From Betaproteobacteria bacterium (lineage in GTDB: Bacteria > Pseudomonadota > Gammaproteobacteria > Burkholderiales > UBA6910): a stretch of DNA of 64,000 bases. Both the position numbers and the translations under genes were made by a program. The notes beneath the pieces are model-generated. The model saw only the letters and a program-made list of their open reading frames with translations, was not told where the DNA came from and ran no database searches. Within the stretch, counting starts at the first letter, position 1. Each line of letters opens with the position of its first letter. Below are positions 47,483 through 56,311 of the stretch, in pieces. The DNA lies in NCBI GenBank assembly GCA_016183615.1, contig JACPEG010000021.1, positions 1 through 64,000 of the forward strand, written 5' to 3'.

Positions 47483-49363
47483 ATGTACGACCTGCTCAAT
47501 ACCATCCACGACCCCGCGGACCTGAGGAAGCTCGACCGCAAGGCATTGCACGAGCTCGCCGAGGAACTGCGCCAGTTCCTGGTGGGGTCCGTCTCCCGCA
47601 CCGGAGGGCACCTGTCCTCGAACCTGGGGACGGTGGAGCTCACCATCGCGCTGCATTACGTGTTCAACACGCCCGACGATCGGGTCGTGTGGGATGTGGG
47701 CCACCAGACCTACGCCCACAAGATCCTCACCGGGCGGCGCGAGGGCATGGCGCGGCTGCGCATGCTGGGGGGCATTGCCGGCTTCCCGCGCCGGGCCGAG
47801 AGCGTGTACGACACCTTCGGCACCGCCCATTCCTCCACCTCCATCAGCGCGGCGCTGGGCATGGCGGTCGCCGCCAAGCGCCTAGGCCTGGACCGGCGCA
47901 CCGTGGCGGTGATCGGCGACGGCGCCATGTCCGGCGGCATGGCCTTCGAGGCCCTGAACAACGCCGGCGCCATGGATGCCAACCTGCTGGTGGTCCTCAA
48001 CGACAACGACATGTCGATCTCGCCGCCGGTGGGGGCCCTCAACAACTATCTCGCCAAGCTCATGTCGGGCCGCTTCTACGCCGCCGCCCGCAAGGCGAGC
48101 GAGAAGCTGCTGTCGGTCGCGCCCCCGGTGCTGGAGCTCGCCAAGCGCGCCGAGGAGCACGTGAAGGGCATGGTGACGCCCAGCACCCTGTTCGAGGAAT
48201 TCGGCTTCAACTACATCGGCCCCATCGATGGCCACGACCTCGACGTGCTGATCCCGACCCTGTCGAACATCAAGCAGCTGGAGGGCCCCCAGTTCCTGCA
48301 CATCGTTACCCGCAAGGGCAAGGGCTACAAGCTCGCCGAGGAGGAGCCGATTCTCTACCATGGGGTGACCAGGTTCGACCCCGACGCGGGCATCGTCGCC
48401 AAGCCCGCGGGCAAGCCGAGCTACACCCAGATCTTCGGCGACTGGCTGTGCGACATGGCCGAGAAGGACCCGCGGCTGATCGGCATCACGCCGGCGATGC
48501 GGGAGGGCTCGGGGCTGGTGAAGTTTTCGGAAAAATTCCCCGACCGCTACTTCGATGTGGGCATCGCCGAGCAGCATGCCATCACCTTCGCGGCGGGACT
48601 GGCCTGCGACGGCCTGAAGCCGGTGGTGGCAATCTATTCCACGTTCCTGCAGCGGGGCTACGACCAGCTGATCCACGACGTGGCGATCCAGAACCTGCCG
48701 GTGATGTTCGCCATCGACCGGGCGGGGCTGGTGGGGGCCGACGGTCCCACCCACGCGGGGAGCTTCGATCTCACCTACCTGCGCTGCGTCCCCAATCTGA
48801 CGGTGATGGCGCCTTCCGACGAGAACGAGTGCCGGCAGATGCTGTACACCGCGTTTCAGCTCGACATGCCTTCGGCGGTGCGCTACCCGCGGGGTACCGG
48901 GCCCGGCGTTGCCGTCGAGAAGGAAATGCGGGCGATTCCGGTCGGAAAAGGCGAAGTGCGCCGCGAAGGCCGGCGCATGGCCCTCCTCGCCTTCGGCAGC
49001 ATGCTGAAGCCGGCGCTTGAGGCCGGCGACGAACTCGATGCCACGGTAGCCAACATGCGCTTCGTGAAGCCGCTCGACGAAGATCTTGTCCTCAGGCTCG
49101 CCAGGGGCCACGACCTGCTGGTCACGGTGGAGGAGAACACGATCCAGGGCGGTGCGGGCAGCGCGGTGCTGGAATGCCTCGAATCCAGGGGGCTGGCCGT
49201 GCCGGTGCTGCAACTCGGTCTTCCAGACGCCTTTCTGGATCAGGGCGATCCGGCCCAGTTGCTGGCCCAGTGCGGGCTCGACAAGGACGGGTTGGTGCGG
49301 GCGATCCGGACCCGGCTGGCCGCGTTCGGCAGTCCCCGGGACCGGCTGCAGATTAAAAGTTGA
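47483..49363 (+). CDS. dxs: 1-deoxy-D-xylulose-5-phosphate synthase
   Basis: This 626-residue TPP-dependent transketolase-like enzyme performs the first step of the methylerythritol-phosphate pathway from pyruvate and glyceraldehyde 3-phosphate. [31 protein letters not shown] (TPP/Mg motif), [16 protein letters not shown] and [15 protein letters not shown] are intact. It starts three bases after the ispA stop, completing a short isoprenoid operon xseB-ispA-dxs. Confidence 0.98.
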   Translation: MYDLLNTIHDPADLRKLDRKALHELAEELRQFLVGSVSRTGGHLSSNLGTVELTIALHYVFNTPDDRVVWDVGHQTYAHKILTGRREGMARLRMLGGIAGFPRRAESVYDTFGTAHSSTSISAALGMAVAAKRLGLDRRTVAVIGDGAMSGGMAFEALNNAGAMDANLLVVLNDNDMSISPPVGALNNYLAKLMSGRFYAAARKASEKLLSVAPPVLELAKRAEEHVKGMVTPSTLFEEFGFNYIGPIDGHDLDVLIPTLSNIKQLEGPQFLHIVTRKGKGYKLAEEEPILYHGVTRFDPDAGIVAKPAGKPSYTQIFGDWLCDMAEKDPRLIGITPAMREGSGLVKFSEKFPDRYFDVGIAEQHAITFAAGLACDGLKPVVAIYSTFLQRGYDQLIHDVAIQNLPVMFAIDRAGLVGADGPTHAGSFDLTYLRCVPNLTVMAPSDENECRQMLYTAFQLDMPSAVRYPRGTGPGVAVEKEMRAIPVGKGEVRREGRRMALLAFGSMLKPALEAGDELDATVANMRFVKPLDEDLVLRLARGHDLLVTVEENTIQGGAGSAVLECLESRGLAVPVLQLGLPDAFLDQGDPAQLLAQCGLDKDGLVRAIRTRLAAFGSPRDRLQIKS

Positions 49364-49396
49364 GAAGTTTACTCAACTATCCCCCGGGGCTATAAT
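49358..49396 (+). promoter_or_regulatory. folE2 promoter with an operator-like palindrome
   Basis: TATAAT at 49391-49396 lies 17 bases after TTTACT (49368-49373), a reasonable sigma-70 pair. A 7-bp inverted repeat AGTTGAG (49358-49364)/CTCAACT (49372-49378) with a 7-base spacer covers the -35. It resembles the IscR type 1 pattern. The promoter call is fairly good; the regulator assignment is speculation. Confidence 0.6.
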
Positions 49397-49434
49397 AAGC
49401 GAAACCTAATATGCAGTCTGGAGAGCCCGTTGCC

Positions 49435-50256
49435 ATGAATCAGCCCTTCTCGCCTCCCATCGCCGACGTGCAAAGCGCGCCGGACTCGCGACAGATCGCC
49501 ATCGACAAGGTGGGCATCAAGGCCATACGCCACCCGGTGCGAGTCGCCGACAAGAGCGGCGGCGTGCAGCACACGGTCGCCCTGTTCAGCATGTACGTGC
49601 ACCTGCCCCACAACTTCAAGGGCACTCACATGTCCCGCTTCGTGGAGATCCTCAACAGCCGCGAGCGCGAAATTTCGGTGGAGTCCTTCGAATCCATCCT
49701 GCGGGAGGTGGTGGAGCGGCTGGAGGCGGAATCGGGCCACATCGAAATGAACTTCCCCTACTTCATCACCAAGGCGGCGCCGGTGTCCGGGGTGCAGAGC
49801 GTGCTCGACTACGACGTGACCTTCATGGGAGAGATCTGCCGCGGGAATTACCAGTTCACCATGCGGGTGGTGGTGCCGGTCACCAGCCTGTGCCCCTGTT
49901 CCAAGGAGATCTCCGACTACGGCGCCCACAACCAGCGCTCCCATGTCACGGTCACCGCCCGCACCAGCGGCTTCGTGTGGATCGAGGACCTGGTGCGCAT
50001 GGTGGAGGACCAGGCGTCCTCCGAGCTCTACGGGCTGCTCAAGCGCACCGACGAGAAATACGTCACCGAGCGGGCCTATGACAACCCCAAGTTCGTGGAA
50101 GACATGGTGCGGGACGTGGCCGCAGTTCTGAACAAGGACGAGCGCATCGACGCCTATCTGGTCGAGGCGGAGAATTTCGAGTCCATCCACAACCATTCCG
50201 CGTACGCGCTGATCGAGCGCGACCGGAACAAGCCCGGAGGGAACTGCGGGAGCTAG
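49435..50256 (+). CDS. folE2: GTP cyclohydrolase FolE2 (type IB)
   Basis: This 273-residue tunnelling-fold enzyme makes 7,8-dihydroneopterin triphosphate from GTP for folate synthesis. It replaces zinc-dependent FolE. Signatures include [27 protein letters not shown] region, [28 protein letters not shown] (active-site Cys and His) and [11 protein letters not shown] choose ATG 49435 because GGAGAG lies nine bases upstream; ATG 49411 is in frame but lacks a ribosome site. It has its own promoter and a terminator downstream. Confidence 0.96.
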   Translation: MNQPFSPPIADVQSAPDSRQIAIDKVGIKAIRHPVRVADKSGGVQHTVALFSMYVHLPHNFKGTHMSRFVEILNSREREISVESFESILREVVERLEAESGHIEMNFPYFITKAAPVSGVQSVLDYDVTFMGEICRGNYQFTMRVVVPVTSLCPCSKEISDYGAHNQRSHVTVTARTSGFVWIEDLVRMVEDQASSELYGLLKRTDEKYVTERAYDNPKFVEDMVRDVAAVLNKDERIDAYLVEAENFESIHNHSAYALIERDRNKPGGNCGS

Positions 50257-50281
50257 TTGGTCGTCCCCGGTCCGGCAAGAA

Positions 50282-50303
50282 GGGGCGCGGCTGCGCCCCT
50301 TTT
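50282..50303 (+). terminator. Intrinsic terminator between folE2 and the aspartic protease
   Basis: GGGGCGC (50282-50288), loop GGCT and GCGCCCC (50293-50299) form a GC stem followed by TTTT. It serves folE2; the convergent protease gene ends 20 bases further on. Confidence 0.85.
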
Positions 50304-50322
50304 CAATTGCGACGAGCCGTTC

Positions 50323-50991
50323 CTAGAAGCGCTTGGTCAGGGTCATGCTCTCGCCATCGCGCTTCATTTCAACCCGGTTGAGAAAGCTCATGCCGAGCAG
50401 GACGATGGGGGGATTCGGACCTTCCAGGACCGCACCGTCCACCGCATGCAGCGTGATATCCCCGATCCGCACGGTGTCCAGCTTCACCCGGTAGGTCGGC
50501 ACCACGCCGTTGGCCGTGGTCGTGAGGCCGCGCTCCCCCGCGGCGTAGCTGAGGCCAAGGCGCCGCGCCTGCTCACTGCTCATGGAAATAAAGGTGGCGC
50601 CGGTGTCCACGACGAACCGGACCGACACGCCATTGATGGTTCCGGTGGTGATGAAATGGCCCTGGGAATCGGCAACCAGAACGGTCTTTCCGCTGGAAGG
50701 CGCCGCCGAAGCCGCGTAGCCCGCCTGTCCCAGCGAAAGCGTCTGCCGCTTGCCGGCGATTTCCACCACGGCGGCCCCACTGTCGGTGGAAATCAGTTTC
50801 ACCCCCTCCGGGCTGGTCTGGCCCACGCTCAGGGTGCGCGGGCGTCCCCCGTCGATCACCAGCACGGCCTTGCCGCCCATGAGGCCGATCACCTGGATCT
50901 CCGCGGCCGGCGCTGCAGGAAACCATGACAGGGCCGCGGCGGCAACGATAAAATTGATCCGGAGTTTCTTGAGGGAGAAATCAAAGGACAT
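50323..50991 (-). CDS. Retropepsin-like aspartic protease, exported (TIGR02281 type)
   Basis: This 222-residue protein has an N-terminal signal or anchor (LKKLRINFIVAAAALSWF). A beta-rich spacer and an aspartyl-protease domain follow. VRFVVDTGATFISMS carries the catalytic D-T-G, and the C-terminal VLLGMSFLNRVEM is the flap/closing motif of the clan AA family. It is probably periplasmic; substrates are unknown. ATG 50991 is used because it precedes the signal directly, but in-frame ATG codons 15 and 33 bases upstream are possible. The start overlaps the start codon of the divergent amidotransferase gene. Confidence 0.82.
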   Translation of the reverse strand: MSFDFSLKKLRINFIVAAAALSWFPAAPAAEIQVIGLMGGKAVLVIDGGRPRTLSVGQTSPEGVKLISTDSGAAVVEIAGKRQTLSLGQAGYAASAAPSSGKTVLVADSQGHFITTGTINGVSVRFVVDTGATFISMSSEQARRLGLSYAAGERGLTTTANGVVPTYRVKLDTVRIGDITLHAVDGAVLEGPNPPIVLLGMSFLNRVEMKRDGESMTLTKRF

Positions 50992-51694
50992 GAAACCGAT
51001 CGCCATCTTCCGCCATTTCCCCACCGAGGGACCAGGCTATTTTGCCACTTTCCTGGAGGCCCGCTCCATCCCCTGGCGACTCCTCAGGATAGACCAAGGG
51101 GAGGCGGTTCCCGGAAACGTCGGGGATTTCAGCGGATTGGTGTTCATGGGCGGCCCCATGAGCGTGAATGACGACCTACCCTGGATTCCACCGGTCCTGG
51201 AGCTGATCCGCGAGGCCAGGGACGCGGACGTCCCGCTGCTCGGGCATTGCCTCGGGGGACAGCTCATCGCCAAGGCCCTGGGCGGCCAGGTGACCCACAA
51301 CCGGGTGAAGGAAATCGGCTGGGGAGACGTCACCGTTCCCGGCAACCCGGTGGCGCGCGAGTGGTTCGACGGGCTGGAGCGGTTCCCCTGCTTTCACTGG
51401 CACGGGGAGACCTTCAGCCTGCCACCGGGCTCGACGCTGATCCTGTCGAGCCCCTGGTGCGAGAACCAGGCCTTCGCCCTGGGTCCCCACCTGGGCCTGC
51501 AGTGCCACGTGGAAATGACCGAGGAAATGGTGAAGACCTGGTGCGAGGCCGAGGAAGAAGGGGTTCGCCGCCACCTCGGGCCGTCGGTGCAGAGCCCCGA
51601 GGCCATGCAGGTGGACTTGGCGTCGCGGGTGAACGCCCTGAATCGCCTGGCGGACCGGCTCTACGAGCGCTGGATCAGGGGGCTCAAGGCGTAG
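50990..51694 (+). CDS. Class I glutamine amidotransferase domain protein
   Basis: This 234-residue stand-alone GATase1 domain resembles the glutaminase half of GMP synthase. VFMGGPMSVND precedes the nucleophile elbow LGHCLGGQLIAK with the catalytic Cys; LGLQCHVEMT holds the catalytic His. These proteins are often annotated as GMP synthase-like, but no synthetase partner is adjacent, so the acceptor is unknown; gamma-glutamyl hydrolase activity is possible. AAAGGA is only just upstream of ATG 50990. The stop lies at the start of an A/B hairpin repeat. Confidence 0.87.
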   Translation: MKPIAIFRHFPTEGPGYFATFLEARSIPWRLLRIDQGEAVPGNVGDFSGLVFMGGPMSVNDDLPWIPPVLELIREARDADVPLLGHCLGGQLIAKALGGQVTHNRVKEIGWGDVTVPGNPVAREWFDGLERFPCFHWHGETFSLPPGSTLILSSPWCENQAFALGPHLGLQCHVEMTEEMVKTWCEAEEEGVRRHLGPSVQSPEAMQVDLASRVNALNRLADRLYERWIRGLKA

Positions 51695-51759
51695 GACGCA
51701 ACGGCAATGCCGGTTGCGCCAATTGATTGATTTGGCGGAACCCACTGCGTGGTTCCGCC
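51694..51759. repeat. Diverged A/B hairpin repeat
   Basis: GGACGCAACGG...CCGGTTGCGCC (51694-51720) matches hairpin A, and GGCGGAACCCACTGCGTGGT with its closing arm (51734-51759) matches hairpin B. They occur in the same order and at similar spacing as the blocks near 2.8 and 4.2 kb. Compensating changes (A: TGC to CGC on both arms) keep the stems paired. Confidence 0.8.
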
Positions 51760-51763
51760 CGGT

Positions 51764-52249
51764 TCAATCCCGGAAATTGATGAACTGGACCGGAATATCG
51801 GACACCGATTTCCGCACCAGCTGGATCGCTTCCTGCAGGACGTCCTTCTTGGCGCCGGCCACCCGCACCGCGTCGCCCTGGATGCTGGCCTGGACCTTGA
51901 GCTTGCTGTCCTTGATGAGCTTGACGATGTTCTTGGCCTTGTCGCTGGGGATGCCGACCTTGACCGTGACCGCCTGCTTCACCTTGTTGCCGCTGATCTT
52001 CTCGACGCCGCCCGGCTCCAGCGCCCGCAGGTCGATGCCGCGCTTGCTGAGCCGGCCGTTCAGCACATCGAGCACCTGCTTCAGCTTGAAGTCGTCGTCG
52101 GCAAACACCGTGAGCGCCAGCTCGGCCTGCTCGACCCGGGCGTCGGAGCCCTTGAAATCGAAGCGGTTGGAGATTTCCTTGTTGGTCTGGTCAACGGCGT
52201 TTTTCGCTTCCTGCTTGTCCACCTGGGACACGATGTCGAACGACGGCAT
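51764..52249 (-). CDS. yajQ: YajQ family nucleotide-binding protein
   Basis: This 161-residue protein of the UPF0234 family has two ferredoxin-like folds. [21 protein letters not shown] is the invariant start; RFDFKGS and [15 protein letters not shown] are family signatures. Homologues bind RNA or nucleotides, and a Xanthomonas relative binds cyclic di-GMP. GGGAGGAGAAC precedes ATG 52249. It is encoded 14 bases after ppnP on the same strand. Confidence 0.95.
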   Translation of the reverse strand: MPSFDIVSQVDKQEAKNAVDQTNKEISNRFDFKGSDARVEQAELALTVFADDDFKLKQVLDVLNGRLSKRGIDLRALEPGGVEKISGNKVKQAVTVKVGIPSDKAKNIVKLIKDSKLKVQASIQGDAVRVAGAKKDVLQEAIQLVRKSVSDIPVQFINFRD

Positions 52250-52263
52250 GTTCTCCTCCCCTG

Positions 52264-52575
52264 TTACACAAAGTGGCAGACGTAGTCCAGGGTCTCCAGG
52301 GTCTCGATGTCGAAGCTGGAGTTGCCCGGCACGCTGAACTTCTGGCCCGCCTCGTAGACCTTCCATCCGGTCTCGCCCTTGAGGCGGATGCGGCATTTCC
52401 CGGCATTCAGTTCCATCACTTCAGGCGCCGAGGTCGAAAAGGTGAGCGTGCTCGGGAAAATCACGCCGACGGTCTTCTTCGTCCCGTCCGGAAACAGCAC
52501 CGTGTGGCTGACGCACTTGCCTTCGAAATAGACATTGGCCTTGTTGATGACGCTGACGTTATCGAACTGGGACAT
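52264..52575 (-). CDS. ppnP: Pyrimidine/purine nucleoside phosphorylase PpnP
   Basis: This 103-residue single-domain cupin of the DUF1255/YaiE family reversibly phosphorolyses diverse nucleosides. [43 protein letters not shown] and [14 protein letters not shown] are characteristic. Length is normal for the family. It precedes yajQ and follows the intergenic AACGCAAAG repeat after argG. Confidence 0.95.
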   Translation of the reverse strand: MSQFDNVSVINKANVYFEGKCVSHTVLFPDGTKKTVGVIFPSTLTFSTSAPEVMELNAGKCRIRLKGETGWKVYEAGQKFSVPGNSSFDIETLETLDYVCHFV

Positions 52576-52664
52576 GAGGCTTCCTTTTCAACGCAAAGAC
52601 GCAAAGAGCGCCAAGAAAACAGGAAATCGAAACTTTTCTTTGCGACCTTTGCGGCCTTTGCGTT
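52576..52664. repeat. AACGCAAAG-type inverted repeat after argG
   Basis: AACGCAAAGACGCAAAGAGC (from 52590) pairs with CTTTGCGACCTTTGCGGCCT and TTTGCGTT (to 52664). On the minus strand the element begins directly after the TGA of argG with AACGCAAAGG, exactly as after argF. Confidence 0.85.
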
Positions 52665-53885
52665 TCAGCTTTTCTTTCGCTTCAGATTGGCCGCAATACG
52701 CATGCGCAGCGCATTGAGCCGGATGAATCCCGCCGCGTCGGCCTGGTTGTAGGCGCCCTGGTCTTCCTCGAAGGTCGCGATGGTCGGGTCGAACAGCGAA
52801 TCGGTCTTCGAGTCCCGGCCCACCACGATGACGTTGCCCTTGTAGAGCTTGACCCGCACCCAGCCGTTCACCACCTGCTGGGTCTGGTCGATGAGGGTCT
52901 GCAGCGCCACGCGCTCCGGGCTCCACCAGTAGCCGTTGTAGATGAGAGCGGCGTAGCGCGGCATCAGGTCATCCTTGAGGTGCGCCACTTCCCGGTCCAG
53001 GGTAATGGACTCGATGGCCCGGTGGGCCTTCAGCATGATGGTGCCGCCGGGGGTTTCGTAGCAGCCCCGGGACTTCATGCCCACGAAGCGGTTTTCCACC
53101 AGGTCGAGGCGACCGATGCCGTGCCTGCCGCCCAGCTGGTTGAGGGTTTCCAGCACCTTCGCAGGAGGAAGCTTCTTGCCGTTCACGGCGACGATGTCGC
53201 CCTTGCGGAACGCCAGGTCCAGGTACTCGGCCCTGTTCGGCGCCTTCTCGGGAGACACCGTCCAGCGCCACATGGATTCCTCCGGCTCCTTCGCCGGGTC
53301 TTCCAGGATGCGCCCCTCGTAGGAGATATGCAGCAGGTTCGCGTCCATGCTGTAGGGGGAACCCTTCTTCTTTTTCATCTCCACCGGGATGCCATGGGTT
53401 TCCGCGTAGGCCAGGAGCTTTTCGCGGGAGGTGAGGTCCCACTCGCGCCAGGGGGCGATCACCCGGATGTTGGGCTCGAGCGCGTAATAGCCCAGCTCGA
53501 AGCGCACTTGGTCGTTGCCCTTTCCGGTGGCGCCGTGGGCCACCGCGTCCGCCTTGACCTTGCGGGCGATCTCGATCTGGCGCTTGGCGATCAACGGCCG
53601 GGCGATGGACGTGCCGAGCAGGTACTCGCCCTCGTAGATGGCATTGGCCCGGAACATCGGAAACACGAAGTCCCGGACGAATTCCTCGCGCAGATCGTCG
53701 ATGAAGATTTCCTTCACGCCGAATTGCTTCGCCTTGGCCCGCGCCGGCTCCAGTTCCTCGCCCTGGCCGATGTCGGCGGTGAAAGTCACCACCTCGCACT
53801 GGTAGACGTCCCGCAGCCACTTGAGGATGACCGAGGTGTCCAGCCCGCCCGAGTAGGCGAGCACCACTTTTTTGACCTTGCTCAT
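52665..53885 (-). CDS. argG: Argininosuccinate synthase
   Basis: This 406-residue ATP-dependent ligase joins citrulline and aspartate. [16 protein letters not shown] is the ATP PP-loop motif, [19 protein letters not shown] a second signature, and [15 protein letters not shown] lies in the C-terminal domain. The ATG at 53885 gives [14 protein letters not shown]. The stop is immediately followed by an AACGCAAAG repeat. It lies downstream of argF and argD. Confidence 0.98.
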   Translation of the reverse strand: MSKVKKVVLAYSGGLDTSVILKWLRDVYQCEVVTFTADIGQGEELEPARAKAKQFGVKEIFIDDLREEFVRDFVFPMFRANAIYEGEYLLGTSIARPLIAKRQIEIARKVKADAVAHGATGKGNDQVRFELGYYALEPNIRVIAPWREWDLTSREKLLAYAETHGIPVEMKKKKGSPYSMDANLLHISYEGRILEDPAKEPEESMWRWTVSPEKAPNRAEYLDLAFRKGDIVAVNGKKLPPAKVLETLNQLGGRHGIGRLDLVENRFVGMKSRGCYETPGGTIMLKAHRAIESITLDREVAHLKDDLMPRYAALIYNGYWWSPERVALQTLIDQTQQVVNGWVRVKLYKGNVIVVGRDSKTDSLFDPTIATFEEDQGAYNQADAAGFIRLNALRMRIAANLKRKKS

Positions 53886-54012
53886 CGTCACTCGCTTTAC
53901 GTTAACCACAAGGGTACAGAGAAAGGCAAACCCATCCAACGCAAAGGCGCAAAGACCGCAAAGACGGCCGGATTGTCGTCGGACACCTTTGCGTCCTTTG
54001 CGTCTTTGCGTT
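53886..54012. repeat. AACGCAAAG/CACAGAG-type repeat between argF and argG
   Basis: GTTAACCACAAGGGTACAGA and CAACGCAAAGGCGCAAAGAC are followed by the complementary CCTTTGCGTCCTTTGCGTCT and TTGCGTT. The element fills the 127-base gap. On the minus strand it starts right after the argF TGA (TGAAACGCAAAG), the same junction as at argG. Confidence 0.85.
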
Positions 54013-54939
54013 TCAAGGTTTTTCTTCTACCCGTCCAAGAAGCAGATATTCCATCAGCGCCTTCTGGGTATGCAGCCGGTTCTCGGCCTCGTCCCACACC
54101 ACGCTCTGGGAGCCGTCGATCACTTCGGATGCCACTTCCTCTCCGCGGTGGGCGGGCAGGCAGTGCATGAACAGCGCGTCCGGCCCGGCCAGCTTCATCA
54201 TCTCGGGGTCCACCTGCCAGTGCTCGAAGTCGCGCCTGCGCTCCTCGTTTTCGGCCTCGAAACCCATGCTGGTCCACACGTCGGTCGTGACCAGGTCCGC
54301 ACCGCGCACCGCGTCGTGGGGGTCGGCAAATTCCTCGTAATGGTCGGTGCCGTAGAGTCCCGCCCGCTCCGGCTCCACTTCGTATCCCGGGGGCGTCGAC
54401 ACGTGGACATTGAAGTCGAACACCTCCGCCGCCTGCAGCCAGGTGTTGCACACGTTGTTGGAGTCCCCGATCCACGCCACGGTCCGCCCGGCGACGTCGC
54501 CGCGGTGCTCGATGAAGGTGTAGATGTCGGCCAGGATCTGGCAGGGATGGTACTCGTTGGTGAGCCCGTTGATCACCGGCACCCGGGAGTGGGCGGCGAA
54601 GCGCTCGACGATGTCCTGCTCGAAGCTGCGGATCATCACGATGTCGCACATGCGCGAGATCACTTCGGCGGCGTCCTCCACCGGCTCGCCGCGCCCGAGC
54701 TGGGAATCCCGGGTCGAGAGAAAGATCGCCGCGCCTCCCAGCTGGTGCATGCCGGCCTCGAACGACAGGCGGGTACGGGTGGACTGCTTCTCGAAGATCA
54801 TCACCAGGGTGCGGTCCTCGAGGGGCCAGTAGCGCTCGTAGCGCTTGAACCTGTCCTTGATCCAGTGCGTGCGCCGGAACAGGTGCTCGAAGTCCTGCCG
54901 CGAGAAATCCTTGAACTGGAGAAAATGCCTGATTGCCAT
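54013..54939 (-). CDS. argF: Ornithine carbamoyltransferase
   Basis: This 308-residue enzyme makes citrulline from ornithine and carbamoyl phosphate. The carbamoyl-phosphate loop STRTRLSFE is at 53-61; [11 protein letters not shown]-type [14 protein letters not shown], the ornithine loop and [13 protein letters not shown] near 265-277 are intact. Length is normal for the anabolic enzyme. It lies between argD and argG on the same strand. Confidence 0.97.
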   Translation of the reverse strand: MAIRHFLQFKDFSRQDFEHLFRRTHWIKDRFKRYERYWPLEDRTLVMIFEKQSTRTRLSFEAGMHQLGGAAIFLSTRDSQLGRGEPVEDAAEVISRMCDIVMIRSFEQDIVERFAAHSRVPVINGLTNEYHPCQILADIYTFIEHRGDVAGRTVAWIGDSNNVCNTWLQAAEVFDFNVHVSTPPGYEVEPERAGLYGTDHYEEFADPHDAVRGADLVTTDVWTSMGFEAENEERRRDFEHWQVDPEMMKLAGPDALFMHCLPAHRGEEVASEVIDGSQSVVWDEAENRLHTQKALMEYLLLGRVEEKP

Positions 54940-55039
54940 GGTCGGGAAACCGTGGAACGTCAGGCGTGCGAGGGGACGCGCGCCATGATCGGGGCGGAAA
55001 CGCTCGTCGCTTCACACTTCACGTTTCACCTCCTGTGTT

Positions 55040-56224
55040 CTACGCCGCGCTTCTGGCGCAAAGGAACCGGGTCACGAGATCGCACACCGTGTCTATCACC
55101 TGCTGCGCCTCGGCCGGCTTGATCGTGAGCGGCGGCAGCAGGCGGATCACGTTGTCGGAGGTCACGTTGATGAGAAGTCCCCGTTCCAAGGCGGCCTTTA
55201 CCAGGTCGCCGCACGGGCGGTCGAGTTCGATGCCAAGCAGGAGGCCCTGGCCGCGCACCTGGGTCACGCCCACGATGCCCTTCAGCCGGTCCGCGAACGC
55301 TCCCAGCATCGACGCGCCGATATCCGTGGCTCGGGCCATAAGCCGCTCGTCCTCGATGATGGCGAGCGTGGTGAGCGCCGCGGCGCAGGCGAACGGCTGC
55401 CCGCCGAAGGTGGAGCCGTGGTTGCCGGGCTTGAATACCTCTCCCGCCTCCCCGGCCGCGAGGCAGGCGCCGACCGGCACGCCGGAGCCCAGCCCCTTGG
55501 CGAGCGTCATTACGTCGGGCTTGACGGAGGTATGCTGGAAGGCGAACCACTTCCCGCTGCGCCCGAGCCCGCACTGCACCTCGTCCAGCATGAGCAGCCA
55601 GCCGTTCTCATCGCAGACTTTTCTCAGCCCTTCGAGGTAGCTCTTCTCCGGCACCTGCACACCCCCCTCGCCCTGGTAGGGCTCCACCAGCACCGCGACC
55701 ACATTCTTGTTGTGGCTGCCCACCTGGGCCACGGCCGGCACATCGTTGTAGGGAACCCGTGCGAACCCCGTCAGCAGCGGCTCGAATCCCGCCTGCACCT
55801 TGCGGCTGCCGGTGGCGGTAAGAGTGGCCATGGTGCGCCCGTGGAACGCCTTTTCCATCACGATGATGTTGGGGATCTCGATGCCCTTGCGGTGGCCCCA
55901 CAGGCGCGCCAGCTTGATCGCCGCCTCGTTGGCCTCGGCCCCGGAATTGCAGAAGAAGACCTTGTCCATTCCGGACAGCGCGCACAGGCGCTCCGCCAGT
56001 TCCTCCTGCTTGGGAACCCGGTAAAGGTTGGAAGTGTGGATCAGGGTTGCCGCCTGCTCCGCGAGCGCCTTGGCGAGACGCGGATGGGCGTGGCCAATGC
56101 CGGCCACGGCAATGCCGGACACCGCGTCGAGATAGCGCCTGCCGTTTTCGTCCCACAGCCAGACCCCTTCGCCGCGGACGAATCCGACGGGAAGACGGGC
56201 ATAGGTGTCCATCAGGTATGACAT
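55040..56224 (-). CDS. argD: Acetylornithine aminotransferase
   Basis: This 394-residue class III PLP aminotransferase transfers the amino group in arginine biosynthesis and may also serve succinyldiaminopimelate. FCNSGAEANEAAIKLAR binds the cofactor, LMLDEVQCGLGRSGKWFA holds the aspartate, and MTLAKGLGSGVPVGACLA the PLP lysine. ATG 56224 is 8 bases from a terminator-like hairpin that ends the decarboxylase gene and has only AAAAGA as a weak ribosome site. The 3' flank carries a repeat shared with the SpoIIAA-like gene. Confidence 0.95.
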   Translation of the reverse strand: MSYLMDTYARLPVGFVRGEGVWLWDENGRRYLDAVSGIAVAGIGHAHPRLAKALAEQAATLIHTSNLYRVPKQEELAERLCALSGMDKVFFCNSGAEANEAAIKLARLWGHRKGIEIPNIIVMEKAFHGRTMATLTATGSRKVQAGFEPLLTGFARVPYNDVPAVAQVGSHNKNVVAVLVEPYQGEGGVQVPEKSYLEGLRKVCDENGWLLMLDEVQCGLGRSGKWFAFQHTSVKPDVMTLAKGLGSGVPVGACLAAGEAGEVFKPGNHGSTFGGQPFACAAALTTLAIIEDERLMARATDIGASMLGAFADRLKGIVGVTQVRGQGLLLGIELDRPCGDLVKAALERGLLINVTSDNVIRLLPPLTIKPAEAQQVIDTVCDLVTRFLCARSAA

Positions 56225-56231
56225 TCTTTTG

Positions 56232-56271
56232 CCAAAAACAAACGCACACGGCGGCCGGGGCCGCCGTGTGC
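56232..56271 (-). terminator. Strong terminator directly before argD
   Basis: On the minus strand GCACACGGCGGC (56271-56260), loop CCCG and GCCGCCGTGTGC (56255-56244) form a perfect 12-bp stem, followed by GTTTGTTTTTGG. It ends the decarboxylase transcript, and its U-tract stops only about eight bases before the argD start codon. Confidence 0.85.
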
Positions 56272-56311
56272 TGGGTTCTGGGAAAGCGTCATTTTGGTAC
56301 GAATGGCCCCG

